This document shows positions 5,508-7,443 of a DNA stretch of 7,443 bases, in pieces. Each line of letters starts with the position of its first letter. Position 1 is the first letter of the stretch. The stretch covers positions 1-7,443 of the forward strand of contig NATI01000041.1 of NCBI GenBank assembly GCA_002085265.1, written 5' to 3'. A program made the position numbers and the translations under genes. The notes beneath the pieces were generated by a model, which was given only the letters and a program-made list of their open reading frames with translations, was not told where the DNA came from and made no database searches. The stretch is from Candidatus Omnitrophica bacterium 4484_49. Lineage in GTDB: Bacteria > Omnitrophota > Gorgyraeia > Kaelpiales > Kaelpiaceae.

Positions 5508-6740
5508 ATGAATAGAAGAGTGGTTATAACTGGGGTCGGGGTTGTAACTCCTGTGGGTAACGAGGTCGAGGAGTTCTGGAATTCTCTTCTCGCTGGCCGC
5601 TCGGGAGTGGATAGGATCAGTTTATTTGATCCCAGCAATTTCTCATCTCAAATTGCTGGTGAGGTGAAGAATTTTGAGCCCCAGAAGTATTTCCCTCCCA
5701 AGGAATTACGGAGAATGGAGAGGTTTACCCAGTTTGCACTTTATGCCGGTAAAAAGGCCTGGGAGGATGCTGGTTTAAATAATAAAGTTCCTCCTGAAAG
5801 ATGTGGCGTTCTGGTCGGTTCCGGTATTGGAGCACTGGATCTGGTGGAGAGGCAATATAAGGTATTTGAGGAGAAAGGGCCAGGAAGAATTTCACCTTTC
5901 CTTATTCCATTGATGATTGCCAATATGGCTGCCGGTCAACTCGCCATTTATCTCGGTCTTAAAGGTCCAAATATGTGTGTGGTTACTGCCTGTGCTTCTG
6001 GGACCCATTCTATCGGTGAGGCCTTTCGGATAATTCAAAATGGTAAGGCGGATATAATGGTTGCAGGAGGGGCAGAAGCATGTGTGACCCGGCTGGGGGT
6101 GGGAGGATTCTGTGCCTTGAGGGCACTTTCCACCCGTAACGATCAACCTCAGAAAGCAAGCAGGCCTTTTGATAAAGAAAGGGATGGTTTTGTAATTGGA
6201 GAGGGAGCAGGAATTGTAGTTCTGGAAGAATATGAAAGAGCCAGGGAAAGAGGTGCTGATATTTACGCTGAGATTATCGGATATGGTGCCAGCTGTGATG
6301 CCTATCATCAAACTGCTCCCGACCCTGAAGGTCAGGGGGCTTATCTGGCTATGAAGGGGGCAGTGGAAGATGCCGGCATAAATCCTGAAGATATAGATTA
6401 TATCAATGCTCACGGTACTTCAACTCAACTCAATGATAAAATTGAGACTCTGGCGATTAAAAAATTGCTTAAAGATCATGCTTACGAAATTGGTGTAAGT
6501 TCCATAAAATCGATGATTGGCCATCTCATTGGTGCTGCTGGAGGTGTGGAGGCAGTGGCTACTGCACTGGCGGTAAAAAATCAGGTTATCCCACCTACGA
6601 TAAATTATGAATATCCTGACCCTGACTGTGACCTCGACTATGTTCCCAATCAGGCGAGAGAAGCAGAGGTTAAGTACGCGCTTTCCAATTCATTTGGATT
6701 TGGAGGCCACAACGCCTGTCTGGTATTCAAAAAAGTATAA
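5508..6740 (+). CDS. fabF: 3-oxoacyl-ACP synthase II
   Basis: FabF (410 aa from this ATG, usual size) condenses malonyl-ACP with acyl-ACP to extend the chain by two carbons. It is a thiolase-fold enzyme with N-terminal RRVVITGVGVVTPVG and the catalytic triad Cys162 (VTACASGTH), His302 (NAHGTSTQLND) and His339 (SSIKSMIGHLIGAAGG), plus Lys334. The gating phenylalanine region is NSFGFGGHN (394-402). NAHGTSTQLND differs from the common NAHGTSTPLND by one residue. The start at 5508 gives the standard MNRRVVITG N-terminus. An in-frame TTG at 5499 would add three residues and has AAGG (5486-5489) at a better distance, but that AAGG sits in the terminator loop. No normal Shine-Dalgarno precedes 5508. 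As no FabH is encoded here, chain initiation must come from elsewhere or from another condensing enzyme. Confidence 0.96.
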   Translation: MNRRVVITGVGVVTPVGNEVEEFWNSLLAGRSGVDRISLFDPSNFSSQIAGEVKNFEPQKYFPPKELRRMERFTQFALYAGKKAWEDAGLNNKVPPERCGVLVGSGIGALDLVERQYKVFEEKGPGRISPFLIPLMIANMAAGQLAIYLGLKGPNMCVVTACASGTHSIGEAFRIIQNGKADIMVAGGAEACVTRLGVGGFCALRALSTRNDQPQKASRPFDKERDGFVIGEGAGIVVLEEYERARERGADIYAEIIGYGASCDAYHQTAPDPEGQGAYLAMKGAVEDAGINPEDIDYINAHGTSTQLNDKIETLAIKKLLKDHAYEIGVSSIKSMIGHLIGAAGGVEAVATALAVKNQVIPPTINYEYPDPDCDLDYVPNQAREAEVKYALSNSFGFGGHNACLVFKKV

Positions 6741-6783
6741 TTTTACTCTCCCTCTGAAATTGAGATACCCCCATATTTTGAAT

Positions 6784-6810
6784 TTGACAACCAGAATGGA
6801 AATGTTTAAT
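6784..6810 (+). promoter_or_regulatory. Possible minor promoter in the fabF downstream gap
   Basis: A perfect -35 TTGACA (6784-6789) is followed after 15 bp by TTTAAT (6805-6810), one mismatch from TATAAT. The spacing is short of the optimum of 17, and no gene starts soon after, so this may be chance in AT-rich DNA. Confidence 0.25.
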
Positions 6811-6875
6811 TTTTAAGTGGAGGTTTTTACTTAATAGGGGGTGGTCACGGGTTTTATTTTCTTATTTTATTAGAT

Positions 6876-6900
6876 GGAAAACCAACTTTCCCCTTTTTTT
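6876..6900 (+). terminator. Weak possible terminator of the fab operon
   Basis: A 5-bp stem GGAAA (6876-6880) with TTTCC (6887-6891) around loop ACCAAC is followed by CC and seven Ts (6894-6900). Only two of the five pairs are GC, so it is a poor hairpin. It is the only candidate I found between fabF and the next promoter. Confidence 0.3.
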
Positions 6901-6954
6901 AAAAAATTAAAAAAATTTTTAAAAATTTGACATTTTCCCTGGTTATGTTATAAT
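6894..6954 (+). promoter_or_regulatory. Near-consensus promoter with UP-like A/T tract
   Basis: The -35 is a perfect TTGACA (6927-6932). After a 16-bp spacer comes a perfect -10 TATAAT (6949-6954), preceded by TGT (6946-6948), an extended -10. Immediately upstream, 6894-6926 is purely A and T with runs of 5 to 7 As or Ts, like a UP element or bent DNA. Transcription would start near 6961, about 35 bases before the ATG at 6996. It should be a strong vegetative promoter unless repressed; no obvious operator repeat overlaps it. Confidence 0.85.
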
Positions 6955-6995
6955 TATTATGAATATACACTTAATTAAAGAGGTGCTGGAGGGAG

Positions 6996-7443
6996 ATGAG
7001 CAGAATTTATGCAATAATAATTTTGGGATTTATTATTACAGGAGTCAGAGGTTATTGTTTAGGTTTCGATCCTGATAGTTTTACTTCTTCTGAAATTGAA
7101 ATGTCATCTTTAGATTTTAGGGACTTAGATGGAGAAATTATAGTACCTCCTATAGGTGATGGTGAACTGGTTTTAGATAGTGCCCTCCCTACAATTAATC
7201 CTGAAGAGAGTGTACAGCCAGATAATTTTCAGGAACCACAAGTATCTGCTCAGAGTGTGGAACAATCTTTAGATACAGGTAGCCAGCCCTCACTGGAAGA
7301 TGATTCTGGGAATAATATGTTAGAAGATTTCAGTGAAATGAATGTTAACCCTGAGGGAAGTTCTCTTTCCCAATTTCAGGCAGCTCCTCCTGTAGAAAAC
7401 ACCACCAGAGGAATTTCTTTAACTCAGGCAACAATAGTTCCAC
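6996..7443 (+). CDS. Secreted acidic protein of unknown function (3' end outside window)
   Basis: The frame is open from ATG 6996 to the window end: 149 residues without a stop. GAGGTG (6980-6985) lies 10 bp before the ATG and a GGAGGG (6988-6993) only 2 bp before it, so initiation signals are present. The N-terminus MSRIYAIIILGFIITGVRG, with one Arg before a hydrophobic core, is a Sec-type signal peptide; cleavage is likely near residues 19-23. There is a Cys at 21, but the residues before it do not form a good lipobox. The rest (24-149) is rich in Asp, Glu, Ser, Gln and Pro, contains about 25 acidic residues, only two Arg and no Lys, and looks largely disordered. It follows its own strong promoter and is not part of the fab operon. 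I do not recognise a family. A long linker before a later folded or surface-anchored domain is one possibility. Confidence 0.75.
   Translation, partial: MSRIYAIIILGFIITGVRGYCLGFDPDSFTSSEIEMSSLDFRDLDGEIIVPPIGDGELVLDSALPTINPEESVQPDNFQEPQVSAQSVEQSLDTGSQPSLEDDSGNNMLEDFSEMNVNPEGSSLSQFQAAPPVENTTRGISLTQATIVP

Larger units (their letters stand above)
6741..6995. other. Non-coding gap between fabF and the secreted-protein gene
   Basis: About 255 bp with no convincing gene on either strand. It holds, in order: a T/C-rich start, a possible minor promoter (TTGACA 6784-6789, TTTAAT 6805-6810, spacing 15), a T-rich stretch (6852-6873), a weak hairpin with seven Ts (6876-6900), an A/T tract (6894-6926) and the strong promoter at 6927-6954. 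No rnc, tRNA or known riboswitch motif was recognised. The change in composition marks the end of the fab operon and the start of a separate transcription unit. Confidence 0.7.

Noticed and set aside
5892..6413. Reverse-strand open frame of 173 codons opposite fabF
   Set aside because: It lies wholly within the conserved fabF gene, has no recognisable domain, and its composition follows from the codons of the other strand.
6767..6842. ACCCCC (6767-6772) and GGGGGT (6837-6842) as a long-range stem, possibly a riboswitch
   Set aside because: Only 6 bp with a 64-nt AT-rich loop and no conserved riboswitch core; likely chance.
6841..6873. Ten-codon GTG frame (MVTGFIFLFY) that could be a leader peptide
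   Set aside because: No properly spaced binding site, no repeated regulatory codons, and no attenuator-like alternative hairpins.
1..7443. Search for FapR-type operators, CRISPR repeats, insertion sequences, tRNA or phage genes
   Set aside because: No matching inverted repeats, spaced direct repeats, transposase motifs or cloverleaf sequences were seen; the operon's own promoter lies outside the window.

Overview
The window is a bacterial housekeeping locus read entirely on the + strand. It runs from acetyl-CoA/acetate interconversion into fatty-acid synthesis, then into an AT-rich gap and the start of an unrelated secreted protein. Gene order is pta (3' part only), ackA, DUF177/yceD, rpmF, plsX, fabD, fabG, acpP, fabF, then about 255 bp of non-coding DNA and a partial gene for an exported acidic protein. 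The order pta-ackA-yceD-rpmF-plsX-fab is familiar from anaerobic Firmicutes (Clostridia) and some deep-branching or candidate anaerobic phyla. Strong AGGAGG-type ribosome binding sites, promoters of sigma-70/sigma-A type, moderate GC and frequent AGA/AGG arginine codons fit such an anaerobe. The sequence alone does not settle the phylum.

Positions 1-5141 form a tightly packed operon. pta/ackA overlap by 20 bp, DUF177/rpmF by 14, rpmF/plsX by 11 and plsX/fabD by 4 (ATGA); fabD and fabG are 1 bp apart. The first two enzymes interconvert acetyl-CoA, acetyl-phosphate and acetate with ATP formation. L32 and its DUF177 partner link to ribosome assembly. PlsX makes acyl-phosphate for phospholipid synthesis. 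FabD loads malonyl groups onto ACP, and FabG and FabF reduce and elongate the chain. The usual fabH (initiating condensing enzyme) is missing between plsX and fabD, and rnc does not follow fabF.

Positions 5142-5507 carry the most visible regulation. acpP has its own good promoter (TTGACT, 17 bp, TATATA with an extended TG) and is followed by a clear intrinsic terminator with a 7-bp GC-rich stem. The U-tract of that terminator runs almost into the fabF start. acpP is therefore set up as a separately expressed short transcript inside the operon, and fabF, which has no normal ribosome binding site, appears to be read through at a lower level.

Positions 6741-6995 are non-coding. They hold a weak possible terminator, a long A/T tract and a near-perfect promoter (TTGACA, 16 bp, TGT-TATAAT) driving the last gene. 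That gene encodes a protein with a signal peptide and a very acidic, lysine-free, Ser/Gln/Pro-rich region; it runs off the window and I do not recognise its family.

No mobile element, CRISPR array, tRNA, rRNA or defence-like gene was seen. The core is ordinary. The less ordinary points are the insulated acpP unit, the promoter plus unknown secreted protein at the 3' end, and a few substitutions at functional positions in Pta, AckA and FabG.
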